From the NCBI GenBank assembly GCA_027064945.1, contig JAMOPB010000005.1, forward strand, positions 1-23,594: a stretch of DNA of 23,594 nucleotides, written 5' to 3'. The translations under genes and the position numbers were made by a program. The stretch comes from Candidatus Cloacimonadota bacterium. GTDB taxonomy: Bacteria > Cloacimonadota > Cloacimonadia > Cloacimonadales > TCS61. This document shows positions 1 to 7,849 of this stretch, piece after piece (the first letter of the stretch is position 1; each line of letters starts with the position of its first letter). The notes beneath the pieces are model-generated. The model was not told where the DNA came from and did not search any database. It saw only the letters and a list, made by a program, of their open reading frames with translations.

Positions 1-1
1 T

Positions 2-253
2 TTATATTCCCAATCTAAGGATAAATATTATGTTGGATATACTCATGATTTGGATTTAAGATTGAAAAGACATAATAGCGGTTGGAGTAAATCAACGAAA
101 TCCGGTATTCCGTGGAAGCTTGTTTATTATGAAGAATTTGAAACAAAATCAAATGCTATGAAACGTGAGTATGAGATAAAGCATAAAAAGAGTAGAAAAT
201 TTATTTATTCAAAAAAAGAAGGACTATTGAGAAATTATTTGTTATCTCAATAA
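2..253 (+). CDS. GIY-YIG nuclease-like protein, 5' end cut by the window
   Basis: The reading frame is open from base 2 to the TAA at 251-253, so the start codon lies outside the window. The visible product begins LYSQSKDKYYVGYTHDLDLR. The YYVGYT segment is the second half of the GIY-YIG motif, followed by the usual R-L-x-x-H-N-S-G block, a K-S-T-K run, PWKLVYYEEF and an AMKREYEIK segment with the conserved Arg and Glu. This is the YhbQ/UvrC-N-terminal-like single-domain family, usually 80-95 residues, so only about 5-8 residues are missing. Such proteins are putative structure-specific DNA nucleases; no substrate can be read from the sequence. A TTG at position 50 could be taken for a start, but that would remove half the catalytic motif. 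Confidence 0.85.
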   Translation, partial: LYSQSKDKYYVGYTHDLDLRLKRHNSGWSKSTKSGIPWKLVYYEEFETKSNAMKREYEIKHKKSRKFIYSKKEGLLRNYLLSQ

Positions 254-278
254 TCCTATAAAAAAAATTACTGCTATC

Positions 279-653
279 CTAATGACCACCGCAAGCATTT
301 TGTGGCATCATTTCAGGAAGCTTTCCATTGATATACATTTCCAAGGCTGCTTTTACTGAAGGTTGTGTAGTTTCATAATAAACTTTTATTCCTGCTTGAT
401 TAAAGCCTATTAATGGTCTTGTACCCATTCCACCGACTATTAGAGTATCTGCTCCGGCATTAGCCAGGATGTTCACAGGAACAAGGCATCCACCCTCACG
501 GTGTTCCTGATTGGGCACTGTTTCTACGTTTATAATTTCACCATCTTTGATATCTATCAAAGTAAAAACAGAGCAATGACCGAAATGTCCGGATCTAATT
601 GCTTCCAAACCACCACTTCCTTCTGTAGGGATTGCTATTCTTCCATTTTTCAT
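279..653 (-). CDS. NifX/NifB-family iron-molybdenum-cofactor-type binding protein
   Basis: A complete 124-residue single-domain protein of the dinitrogenase iron-molybdenum cofactor biosynthesis family (NifX/NafY/MTH1175-like). Visible family marks are the N-terminal RIAIPTEGSGG strand, the SGHFGHCSVFTLID segment, the NQEHREGGC block, and the ADTLIVGGMG turn. The last residues are NACGGH, a Cys/His tail found in several stand-alone members. A ribosome site AGGAG lies 8 bases before the ATG when read on the minus strand. No nitrogenase genes are in the window, and stand-alone members are common in anaerobes that do not fix nitrogen, so the likely role is metal or Fe-S cluster binding or delivery rather than nitrogen fixation. 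It converges with the GIY-YIG gene across 25 bases. Family assignment is firm; function is not. Confidence 0.85.
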   Translation of the reverse strand: MKNGRIAIPTEGSGGLEAIRSGHFGHCSVFTLIDIKDGEIINVETVPNQEHREGGCLVPVNILANAGADTLIVGGMGTRPLIGFNQAGIKVYYETTQPSVKAALEMYINGKLPEMMPQNACGGH

Positions 654-796
654 TTGCTATTCTCCTAAGGCTATTTTTTAAGCAAAAAAATAAAACAAAT
701 TTAATCAGTCAACAACAGATAATTTTATGACCAATATTTATCAGAATAATGAAATTTTTAGAAAATGGATCTTAAAAATTATTTTAAAAATATTAT

Positions 797-827
797 TAAC
801 AATTAGCGAACAATTGTTTTATATAAT
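797..827 (+). promoter_or_regulatory. Possible promoter of the micro-ORF unit
   Basis: TTAACA at 797-802 and a perfect TATAAT at 822-827 are separated by 19 bases, slightly longer than ideal. It points toward the two micro-ORFs and the terminator at 1389-1421. In DNA this A+T-rich, such matches also arise by chance. Confidence 0.3.
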
Positions 828-1079
828 AGTTTAAAGATTTTCTACAATATTGATGATTTGCAAAAGTGAAGAGAAAAGAATAATCTGCGATGGCTATAAT
901 GCTGAAACATTCTGTAAAGAAAGAAGTTACTTGTTTCCATAATGGCTTTCGAAATGTAAAAATATTTATTTGCGAACCTGATTTTATTCGATCTTAAAAA
1001 AAAATATATAAAAAGTTTTGCATTAACCAAAAAACAGTTATGTTATGCTTTCAATTAAAAAAAAAATATGGAGGTTATG

Positions 1080-1142
1080 ATGAAATTTGTAAAAAAATGG
1101 AATGCAAAAAGAGATAAATATTCAATCGCTCGCGTTCGTTAA
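1080..1142 (+). CDS. Micro-ORF 1, 20-residue basic peptide
   Basis: The ORF encodes MKFVKKWNAKRDKYSIARVR. GGAGG at 1070-1074 sits five bases before the ATG, a stronger ribosome site than many genes here have. An in-frame ATG directly upstream at 1077 is too close to GGAGG to be preferred. The peptide is very basic and shares M-x-F-V-x-[KR]-W with the micro-ORF 133 bases downstream. No family is recognised. It could be a real micropeptide, a leader peptide or a translated part of a small RNA; the evidence is the ribosome site, the duplication and the downstream terminator only. Confidence 0.4.
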   Translation: MKFVKKWNAKRDKYSIARVR

Positions 1143-1212
1143 AACAGCGAGATGTTGGATGAATAATTTCCCAGCCTTGAATAATTGAATTAACCTAAAA
1201 ATGGAGGTTGTG

Positions 1213-1290
1213 ATGAATTTTGTGTGTAGGTGGCAAAGGATGAAATTGTGCTACATAACAAACCACCACCGTTTAACGGATAGATGTTAA
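1213..1290 (+). CDS. Micro-ORF 2, 25-residue peptide similar to micro-ORF 1
   Basis: The ORF encodes a 25-residue peptide beginning MNFVCRWQRMKLCYITNHH and ending in RC. It has the same start context as micro-ORF 1: ATGGAGGTT, then A or G, then TGATGAA, then TTTGT. Residues Met1, Phe3, Val4, a basic residue at 6 and Trp7 are shared. It contains three cysteines and is basic overall. The matched ribosome site plus start codon suggest duplication of a translated unit. The terminator at 1389 follows about 100 bases after its stop. Function is unknown. Confidence 0.4.
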   Translation: MNFVCRWQRMKLCYITNHHRLTDRC

Positions 1291-1388
1291 ATTAAAAGAT
1301 GATTGAAATGAAGCTATAAATAGCCTAATCTTTGTATTGGGTCTGATTGATGTGGTTTTATTTAGATAATAAATGAATTATAAAGATA

Positions 1389-1421
1389 AAAGCTTTAGGA
1401 GAAATCCTAAGGCTTTTTTTT
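1389..1421 (+). terminator. Rho-independent terminator of the micro-ORF unit
   Basis: A 12-base-pair stem (AAAGCTTTAGGA paired with TCCTAAGGCTTT, one G-T wobble) closes on a GAAA loop and runs into eight T residues. It lies 126 bases before the M23 peptidase start, so it ends a transcript that begins upstream of it. This supports transcription of the 1080-1290 region as a separate unit. Confidence 0.8.
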
Positions 1422-1546
1422 ATAGAATATTATAAAGTGCCTTTAAAATACTAACCACTTATAGCATCCGGAATATTTTCTGAAGAAAAAAAAAGTTGTC
1501 TTGAAATGTGAAAATTTATTTTTTAGCAGCATAATAAGGAGTGCAA

Positions 1547-3055
1547 ATGATTTTACGTAAAAAAAATAGATTTATGATTAATGTTTTAATAGTAATATTG
1601 ATAACTTTTACTTTTTTAGGATGTGGAAAAGAGAAGGTCGTTGAAGATCCATATAGAATAGAAAATTTTAAAATTAAACCCGGTGAAAATCCCTTCCAAT
1701 TATTACTACTAAATGGATATAAAAATATTTTGGAATTCCAAGAAATAATTGGTGAATCCTTATTAAAAAAAGCAATGAGCGACAGTATTTTTATAACTGT
1801 TCGAGCAAGCAAAGATTCGCTTGATATTTTGGATTTATCTTTTGATGCTTTCAATGCTAAATATAAAATAAATTCTTCTGATAGTACCAAATTTACTGTT
1901 ACAGTAGAAAAGCCCATTCTAAAAGGTGGTAGCATTTATCAAGTTCTTACAGACGTTGGAATGCCTGCTAAAAGTGTTGGATATTTCGCTTGGAAATTAG
2001 GTGAGTATATCGATGCGACTAGTATCGATGTTGGCGATATTATGACTGTTGATTTTTCTGTAGATAGTCTAAATGTAAAAAAGTTTGAGAAATTTTCTTA
2101 CCGCCCGGATAAAACAAGTATCCATGAATTTTATATCTTAGGTCCAAGAGAATTAAAATATAATAAAATAACTTTGCCTTATGAATTGAGACGACGAGTT
2201 GTAAATGGTGTTTTAACAAAGAATAATAGTACTTTGGACGCTGCATTGGATAGTCTTGGCGTGATTCCGTATATTAGACAACAAGTGAATAATGCTATGC
2301 AATCTCAAATTGCATTCTCTACAGATGCAAGAGTAGGGGATATGTTTGAGGTATATATAGAAGAAAAATTTGTGAAAGGTGAAATGCAACCACGCGGTAA
2401 AGTCCTTTATGCAAAATACAGTGGTAAAAGAGCAGGTACAAAATATGCCTATCGTTATGAAGATAGTGCCGAAGCATCTGCATTTACCGGAATGTACACA
2501 AAAAACGGTAAGCGTTTAGTTTCCAATGCTGTTCGTACACCATTAGATAGAATGCATATTAGTTCTCCTTTTGGATATAGAATTCATCCAATTTCAGGAA
2601 GAAAGAAACTGCATACCGGTATAGATTTACGGGGAAGCACAGGAACTCCTGTTTATGCTGTTTCATCGGGAGTTGTGATAAAAGCGAACAATAATGGAAA
2701 CGGCTATGGTAATTCAATACGAATTCGACATGATAATGGAATGATCACTCAATATGCGCATCTTAATTCAATTAAAACCAGAAAAGGAAGACGAGTTAGA
2801 AAAGGGCAATTAATTGGAACTGTAGGTAATACAGGTTATTCTACCGGACCTCATCTTCATTTTGGTGTTAAGAAAAATGGTAGATGGGTTAATCCTAAAA
2901 CTAACTTACGCATGGTTGGTGCTAATCAATTGAAAGGAAATAAATTAAAAGAATTCCAGAGACAAATTAGTCTCTATACAAATGAAATCTCAAAGATAGC
3001 TTCTAGTGATTCATTAATTGTGAAAGAAATTTCATTTGATGGGAAAGTAAACTAA
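1547..3055 (+). CDS. M23 (LytM/MepM-like) peptidoglycan endopeptidase lipoprotein
   Basis: The product has 502 residues. I start at ATG 1547 because AAGGAG lies at 1536-1541, five bases away; a GTG at 1541 is inside that ribosome site. Residues 1-25 are a lipoprotein signal with lipobox FLGC (Cys26), so the protein is probably membrane-anchored in the periplasm. Residues of about 125-175 resemble the OapA/LysM-like region that precedes the peptidase domain in MepM/Csd3 enzymes. The C-terminal half is a complete M23 domain with zinc ligands His356, Asp360 (HTGID) and His438, and catalytic His405 and His436 (HLH). It should cleave peptide cross-links in the cell wall during growth or division. 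The next gene follows after 11 bases and is probably co-transcribed. Confidence 0.93.
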   Translation: MILRKKNRFMINVLIVILITFTFLGCGKEKVVEDPYRIENFKIKPGENPFQLLLLNGYKNILEFQEIIGESLLKKAMSDSIFITVRASKDSLDILDLSFDAFNAKYKINSSDSTKFTVTVEKPILKGGSIYQVLTDVGMPAKSVGYFAWKLGEYIDATSIDVGDIMTVDFSVDSLNVKKFEKFSYRPDKTSIHEFYILGPRELKYNKITLPYELRRRVVNGVLTKNNSTLDAALDSLGVIPYIRQQVNNAMQSQIAFSTDARVGDMFEVYIEEKFVKGEMQPRGKVLYAKYSGKRAGTKYAYRYEDSAEASAFTGMYTKNGKRLVSNAVRTPLDRMHISSPFGYRIHPISGRKKLHTGIDLRGSTGTPVYAVSSGVVIKANNNGNGYGNSIRIRHDNGMITQYAHLNSIKTRKGRRVRKGQLIGTVGNTGYSTGPHLHFGVKKNGRWVNPKTNLRMVGANQLKGNKLKEFQRQISLYTNEISKIASSDSLIVKEISFDGKVN

Positions 3056-3066
3056 AGGTAATTTTT

Positions 3067-3855
3067 ATGAAAAAGATATTGATATTATTGATTGCAATTA
3101 TTATTGGTGCATGCTCTTCGAAAAAAGAAAATAATGAAATTATTGTTGCGATGGAATTACAATATCCACCTTTTGAAACAATAGATAGTTCAGGAAATCC
3201 TTCAGGTATTTCTGTAGAAATTGCTAGCGACCTTGCAGATAATTTAAATAAAAAATTGGTTGTAAGAAATACATCTTGGGTAGGATTAATTCCTACTTTG
3301 CAAAATGATAATGCTGATTTGATCTTGTCTTCAATGAGTATTACCGAAGATAGGGAAAAAGCTGTAGATTTTTCTTTACCTTATGCTAAAAGTTGGCTTG
3401 CTTTGCTATTGAACAAGCAAACAAAAGCAGAAAATTTTAACGATTTGAATTCACCTGAATACACAGTTGTAGTAAAATCCGGTACTGTTGGTGCAAATCT
3501 GGCCTCAAAAAAATTGCCGAATGCAAAAGTTAAATCTTTTGAAAATTTGGAAAATTGCGTTTTGGAAGTTGCACAAGGTAAAGCTGATGTCTTCATTTAT
3601 GATCCTCTCACAATTTATGAAAATTATAAAAAATATAAAGAAACTACAAAAATGAATCTACAACCAATAGAAGGGACATTGCAATACTGGGCGATTGCAG
3701 TGAAAAAAGGTAATGGCCGTTTGTTAAATGAAGTCAATAAATTTTTATTGGAATGCAAAAGAGAAGGAAAATTTAAAAAGATTTCAGATAAATATTTGAG
3801 TGATCTTCAAAATTATCTTAGAAAAAATAATTTAGATTTGTTTTGGGATATTTAG
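3067..3855 (+). CDS. Amino-acid-type solute-binding lipoprotein (SBP family 3)
   Basis: The 262-residue protein starts at an ATG eight bases after AAGG. The signal ends in lipobox IGAC (Cys16). The mature part follows the family 3 extracellular solute-binding pattern: VAMELQYPPFE near the start, NPSGISVEIASDLA, the first-lobe signature DLILSSMSITEDREKAVDFS with the conserved Arg that usually holds the ligand alpha-carboxylate, and a second lobe with SGTVGANLA and ADVFIYDP. It probably binds a polar amino acid for an ABC importer. No permease or ATPase is nearby, so the partner must be elsewhere. Pairing with a wall endopeptidase 11 bases upstream could mean it captures wall-derived amino acids or peptides, but this is a guess. 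Confidence 0.88.
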   Translation: MKKILILLIAIIIGACSSKKENNEIIVAMELQYPPFETIDSSGNPSGISVEIASDLADNLNKKLVVRNTSWVGLIPTLQNDNADLILSSMSITEDREKAVDFSLPYAKSWLALLLNKQTKAENFNDLNSPEYTVVVKSGTVGANLASKKLPNAKVKSFENLENCVLEVAQGKADVFIYDPLTIYENYKKYKETTKMNLQPIEGTLQYWAIAVKKGNGRLLNEVNKFLLECKREGKFKKISDKYLSDLQNYLRKNNLDLFWDI

Positions 3856-4044
3856 TAGGTTTAGGTATTTTTTTTTGAAATTTGTGTTTTTATTATTTTG
3901 TTTTGAATAAGTCATATGAAGTATTTATTTAAGAATGTAAACATTATTAATAACTCGATGAACAATAAGAAAAATGAAATCAATTTATTAAATTATTATA
4001 ACTTTAATGTTTGACACTTGTAGTAGATATTTTGATTTGGGAAA

Positions 4045-6225
4045 ATGAAAAGAATAATAATAATGATGTTGATGTTCGTTAGCATAATGAGTTATGCTAA
4101 AGAATCGAATGAACGACCTAAAATAGGCTTGGTACTCAGTGGTGGCGGCGCTAGAGGAATTGCTCATGTTGGCGTGCTAAGTGTTCTTGAAGAGCTCGGA
4201 ATAGAACCTGATTATATTGCAGGAACCAGTATGGGTGCAATAATTGGGGGTTTGTATGCTGTGGGGTATGATTCTAAACAATTAGAAAAAATCCTAAAAA
4301 AACAAAACTGGCGAAAATTATTGCTGGATGAAATGCTTTTGTCTGATGTCTCTTTTGAAGAAAAAGATCATATTGAACGCTATATTGGCGAATTACCAAT
4401 TGAAAATTATCGAATTAAATTACCAAGTGGAATTGTTGCTGGGCAACGAATATCTAAATTCCTATCTGATCTAACTATCTCAACTAATCAAGTAGATGAT
4501 TTTGATGATTTACATATTCCATTTCGTTGCATTGCTACAGATCTGGAAACCGGAGAAGCTGTTGTTTTAAAAAACGGAACTTTAGCAGAGGCAATGCGCA
4601 TAAGTATGTCAATTCCATCTGCTTTTACACCTGTGATGCACGAAGGTAAAATTCTTATCGATGGTGGCATTGCAAGAAATTTACCGGTTCAAGATGTAAT
4701 AGAAATGGGTGCTGATATTGTAATTGCTATTGATGTAAGTAGTGAATTATATAGTAAGGAAAAATTAAATTCTTTAGTTCGAGTAATGGAACAATCAATA
4801 AATTTTAGAGGTATCGAACGCTCAAGAGAACAGCAAAAACTAGCTGATATATTGATTAGACCGGAAGTAAATGATGTTAGTATTTTACAATTTGATAATA
4901 TTCCAGGGCTATTAGAAGCAGGAAAAGAAGCAGCATATTCAAAGTATGATGAATTAAAAAAGATTGCTGAAGAGCAAAGTAAGTATGAGAAAGAAGATCG
5001 TGGGATTCCAATTCTAAAGGTAGATAAAATTAAATTAAATAAAATCAAAGTTAAAGGATTGAAAACAGTATCTAAAAATTTGGTAATCGGAAAATTACAC
5101 TTAAGAGAACATAGCGTTTCTTCTTTTGAACAAATTTCCAACGCAATCGATAGATTGTGGGGGAGTATGTATTTTGAACGTGTTACTTACAGGTTTATTC
5201 CAAGTGAAAATGGAGCTGATTTGGAAATTACAGTTATTGAGAAAAGTAACAATGTATTTAATTTTTCCTTTAATTATAACTCGGAAACAAAAGCAGAAAT
5301 TCTGTTAAATCAAACCAGTAGAAACTTACTGTTAGAGGGCTCTAGAATTTCTATTGATGCTATTCTTAGTGAAACTCCCAGTTTTGATGCTTCATATTTC
5401 TTACATTTAGGATGGAAACCAGGTTTTGGTTTTGGCTTATCTGCTCATGGAGAACGTTATAAAATAAGATTTGAAAATGATGAGGAATTGGAAGAATTTA
5501 TTTATGACCAAGCTTCAAGCGATTTTGTTTTGCAAACGATTTTCCTTAATTCAGCAGCAATTGGTATTGGTATGAATTATGATATAAATAGCGTAAAAAG
5601 CGAATATAATGATCAATTCGATGAAAAAAAATATCAGGTTTTTCGATCTTATGCTTTTGTTAAGATTAATAATTTAGATAGAAAATATTATCCTAAGAAA
5701 GGTATTAATCTTACTGCAAAATTTGAATATATCGTACCGCTTGAAACTAACGATGATAATTGTGATGAGGAACCTTTAACCAGGTTTATCTATAATTCTG
5801 ATAAGTATTTGCCTTTAAATGATAGAACTACCGTAAATTTTGGAATGACTATCGGTTCTATCTCTACTGAAGAAAAAACAACTGTTCCAATATATTTATT
5901 CTCGATAGGTGGAAATGTAAATGAGGCAGAAAATGCTATTCCATATTTTGGCTATAAACCAAATTCTATTTTAAACAGCAACTTTGGAACGAGCAAAATT
6001 GATATTGTATTTAATATTTGGAATGAAATATATTTTTCTCAAGCTGCAAGTATTTTAACTTATTCGGATCACTTATTAGGGATTCTGGATACCCAAGATC
6101 TTGTGATTGGAGCTTGTAGTAAAATAGGAATAAGAGCACCATTTGGAAGTATTGATTATTCAATATCCAGAAATTCAGACTCGGAAAAATTTATTCATTT
6201 TATTAATGTCGGTCACCAATTTTAA
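4045..6225 (+). CDS. PlpD-like patatin phospholipase with POTRA and outer-membrane barrel
   Basis: The product has 726 residues, close to the usual length of PlpD, a type Vd autotransporter. A signal peptide (about 1-18) is followed by a patatin domain (about 25-320) with the oxyanion-hole loop GGGARG (33-38), nucleophile elbow GTSMG (60-64, Ser62) and the Asp of DGG (Asp206), so the Ser-Asp dyad is intact. Residues of about 325-405 look like one POTRA domain (KIKVKGLKTVSKNLVIGKL, then GADLEITVIEKS). The rest shows alternating strands of a BamA/Omp85-type 16-stranded barrel ending in the aromatic residue of GHQF, a normal beta-barrel insertion signal. The patatin domain is expected to be exposed at the cell surface or released, acting as a phospholipase A. 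The PLD-like gene starts nine bases downstream. Confidence 0.92.
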   Translation: MKRIIIMMLMFVSIMSYAKESNERPKIGLVLSGGGARGIAHVGVLSVLEELGIEPDYIAGTSMGAIIGGLYAVGYDSKQLEKILKKQNWRKLLLDEMLLSDVSFEEKDHIERYIGELPIENYRIKLPSGIVAGQRISKFLSDLTISTNQVDDFDDLHIPFRCIATDLETGEAVVLKNGTLAEAMRISMSIPSAFTPVMHEGKILIDGGIARNLPVQDVIEMGADIVIAIDVSSELYSKEKLNSLVRVMEQSINFRGIERSREQQKLADILIRPEVNDVSILQFDNIPGLLEAGKEAAYSKYDELKKIAEEQSKYEKEDRGIPILKVDKIKLNKIKVKGLKTVSKNLVIGKLHLREHSVSSFEQISNAIDRLWGSMYFERVTYRFIPSENGADLEITVIEKSNNVFNFSFNYNSETKAEILLNQTSRNLLLEGSRISIDAILSETPSFDASYFLHLGWKPGFGFGLSAHGERYKIRFENDEELEEFIYDQASSDFVLQTIFLNSAAIGIGMNYDINSVKSEYNDQFDEKKYQVFRSYAFVKINNLDRKYYPKKGINLTAKFEYIVPLETNDDNCDEEPLTRFIYNSDKYLPLNDRTTVNFGMTIGSISTEEKTTVPIYLFSIGGNVNEAENAIPYFGYKPNSILNSNFGTSKIDIVFNIWNEIYFSQAASILTYSDHLLGILDTQDLVIGACSKIGIRAPFGSIDYSISRNSDSEKFIHFINVGHQF

Positions 6226-6234
6226 GAAGGGAAA

Positions 6235-7659
6235 ATGGGAAAAAGAATATTAACATTATTATTTGTGCTAAGTTTGTTTATGTCTGGATGTGTGTATCAT
6301 AATTTTAAAGGTATGCCGGACGGAACAGATTATGCCGGTGAAACATATTTCGTTAGCGAAGATCAAGTATCATTCTTGTATGATCTTACTTATCAGGAAA
6401 ATGGGAAAAGAATAGCTGATCAAGAAATTTTTGATACTATGTTTGAGCATATTGAAAAAGCCCAAAAATATATATTACTCGATATGTTCTTATTTAATAA
6501 ATATATGGGAAAAGAGGATCAAAGCTATAGAGATGTTTGTGGGGAGATGACAGAACTTTTAGTAAAAAAAGCTGTAGTTGATAGCGTGACTATAGATTTT
6601 ATCACTGATCCGATAAATAATGTCTATGGTGGTGATATCTTACCTGAACTAACAAAAATGGAGGAAGCAGGAATAAATGTTATTATCACAGATCTTGATA
6701 AAATGCCTGATAGCAATCTTATTTATTCTCCTTTCTGGCGTACGTTTATACAATGGTTTGGGAATTCACCTGAAAAAGGTATTTTCCCCCATCCATTCAA
6801 CAATGGCGATAAAATAACACTAAGATCATATTTGCGCTTATTAAATTTTAAAGCTAATCACAGAAAAGTTTTTCTTGCTGATTATGAAGATACTTGGGCT
6901 GCCATTGTTACATCTGCAAATCCACACAACGGCAGTAGTGCTCATTGCAATGTAGGAATACTAATTTATGGTGATTTTGCAAGTGATTTGTATTTTGCAG
7001 AAAAAGCTGTAGCAGATTTCTCCGAAAAAGAGTTAAGTGTAGATATGAAACTAAAAAATGATCCGCAAGGTGAACTGAGATTAAAATTGATTAGTGAACA
7101 TGAGATTGAAAAACATCTGTTGAACGAGATAAAAAGAACAACGAAAAACGATTCCATAAAGATTGGTATGTTCTATTTATCGGATAGGGATGTAATCGAA
7201 AATCTAATTTCAGCAAGTAATAGAGGTGTGAATATAAAAATCATCTTAGATGCTAATAAAGATGCTTTTGGAAGAAAAAAAAATGGAGTGCCTAACCGCC
7301 CTGTTGCTTATGAACTTCATAAAAAATCAAACGGCAATATTAAAATTAAATGGTATAATACTCATGGCGAACAATTTCATTCCAAATTTATTTTAGTTCA
7401 ACATTATCAAGAAGACGATGCTCTTATTTTAGGTTCGGCTAATTTAACTAAACGAAATATTGGAAATAAAAATTTGGAACTTGATGTACAATTGATTGCT
7501 GATGATGATACTGAAATTATGCAAGATGTAAGAGAATATTATAACCTTATTTGGTATGATGAAAATTACTGTTTGGATTATCATAGATATTATTCAAGAA
7601 GTTTGTTTAAAACTATGTTCTATAGACTTGCAGAAGGTTTAGGTGCAAGTACTTTCTAA
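6235..7659 (+). CDS. Phospholipase D-like (HKD) lipoprotein
   Basis: The product has 474 residues. The signal ends in lipobox MSGC (Cys19). Two PLD-type half domains are visible. The first carries HRKVFLAD (His209, Lys211, Asp216) and then SANPH. The second carries HSKFILVQ (His382, Lys384), where the usual Asp is Gln389, followed by LILGSANLTKRN. PLD enzymes use the two His residues for catalysis, so activity is possible, but the second HKD motif is not canonical. It may be a phosphodiesterase, a cardiolipin-synthase-like transphosphatidylase or a PLD nuclease held at the envelope; the sequence does not decide. Aromatic-rich residues of about 455-474 resemble the short membrane-facing tail of some PLD proteins. 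It lies nine bases after the PlpD-like gene, with ribosome site AAGGGA in the gap. Confidence 0.85.
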   Translation: MGKRILTLLFVLSLFMSGCVYHNFKGMPDGTDYAGETYFVSEDQVSFLYDLTYQENGKRIADQEIFDTMFEHIEKAQKYILLDMFLFNKYMGKEDQSYRDVCGEMTELLVKKAVVDSVTIDFITDPINNVYGGDILPELTKMEEAGINVIITDLDKMPDSNLIYSPFWRTFIQWFGNSPEKGIFPHPFNNGDKITLRSYLRLLNFKANHRKVFLADYEDTWAAIVTSANPHNGSSAHCNVGILIYGDFASDLYFAEKAVADFSEKELSVDMKLKNDPQGELRLKLISEHEIEKHLLNEIKRTTKNDSIKIGMFYLSDRDVIENLISASNRGVNIKIILDANKDAFGRKKNGVPNRPVAYELHKKSNGNIKIKWYNTHGEQFHSKFILVQHYQEDDALILGSANLTKRNIGNKNLELDVQLIADDDTEIMQDVREYYNLIWYDENYCLDYHRYYSRSLFKTMFYRLAEGLGASTF

Positions 7660-7849
7660 TATTTACTTGGAGAATTGTCTTATAAGTAGATTTAAATAAT
7701 TTGACAATAAAATGTGAAACAACTGGTTTTTATCGAAGGTTAAATGGTTTTGAAATTATCTTTATGTAAAATCCACCAAGAAATGGTTTATATAAATGAA
7801 TTTTATATGGATTTTGTTTAGATGAATTTGATCTGTAAAAGGAGATATT

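Larger units (their letters stand above)
654..1546. other. Intergenic region with a probable small transcript
   Basis: There is no ordinary gene in these roughly 890 bases. They hold a possible plus-strand promoter near 797-827, two short similar ORFs with strong ribosome sites (1080-1142 and 1213-1290), and a strong plus-strand terminator at 1389-1421. A short inverted repeat (CTCGC/GCGAG) spans the end of the first micro-ORF near 1129-1152. A 62-codon minus-strand ORF at 842-1030 has poor composition and no good ribosome site, and I do not call it. Confidence 0.6.

Noticed and set aside
853..942. 29-codon plus-strand ORF with three cysteines upstream of the micro-ORFs
   Set aside because: It has no ribosome site and does not share the start block of the two micro-ORFs; it is probably chance.
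842..1030. 62-codon minus-strand ORF
   Set aside because: It has an A+T-driven composition (many Phe, Ile, Lys, Ser), no good ribosome site and no recognisable domain.
1541..1546. GTG start for the M23 peptidase
   Set aside because: GTG 1541 overlaps the ribosome site AAGGAG; ATG 1547 has correct spacing.
4011..4038. Promoter with TTGACA before the PlpD-like gene
   Set aside because: The -35 box is perfect, but the only -10 candidate at proper spacing (TGATTT) is weak and nearly touches the start codon.
7701..7706. TTGACA before the unrecognised lipoprotein
   Set aside because: No acceptable -10 box lies 16-18 bases downstream.
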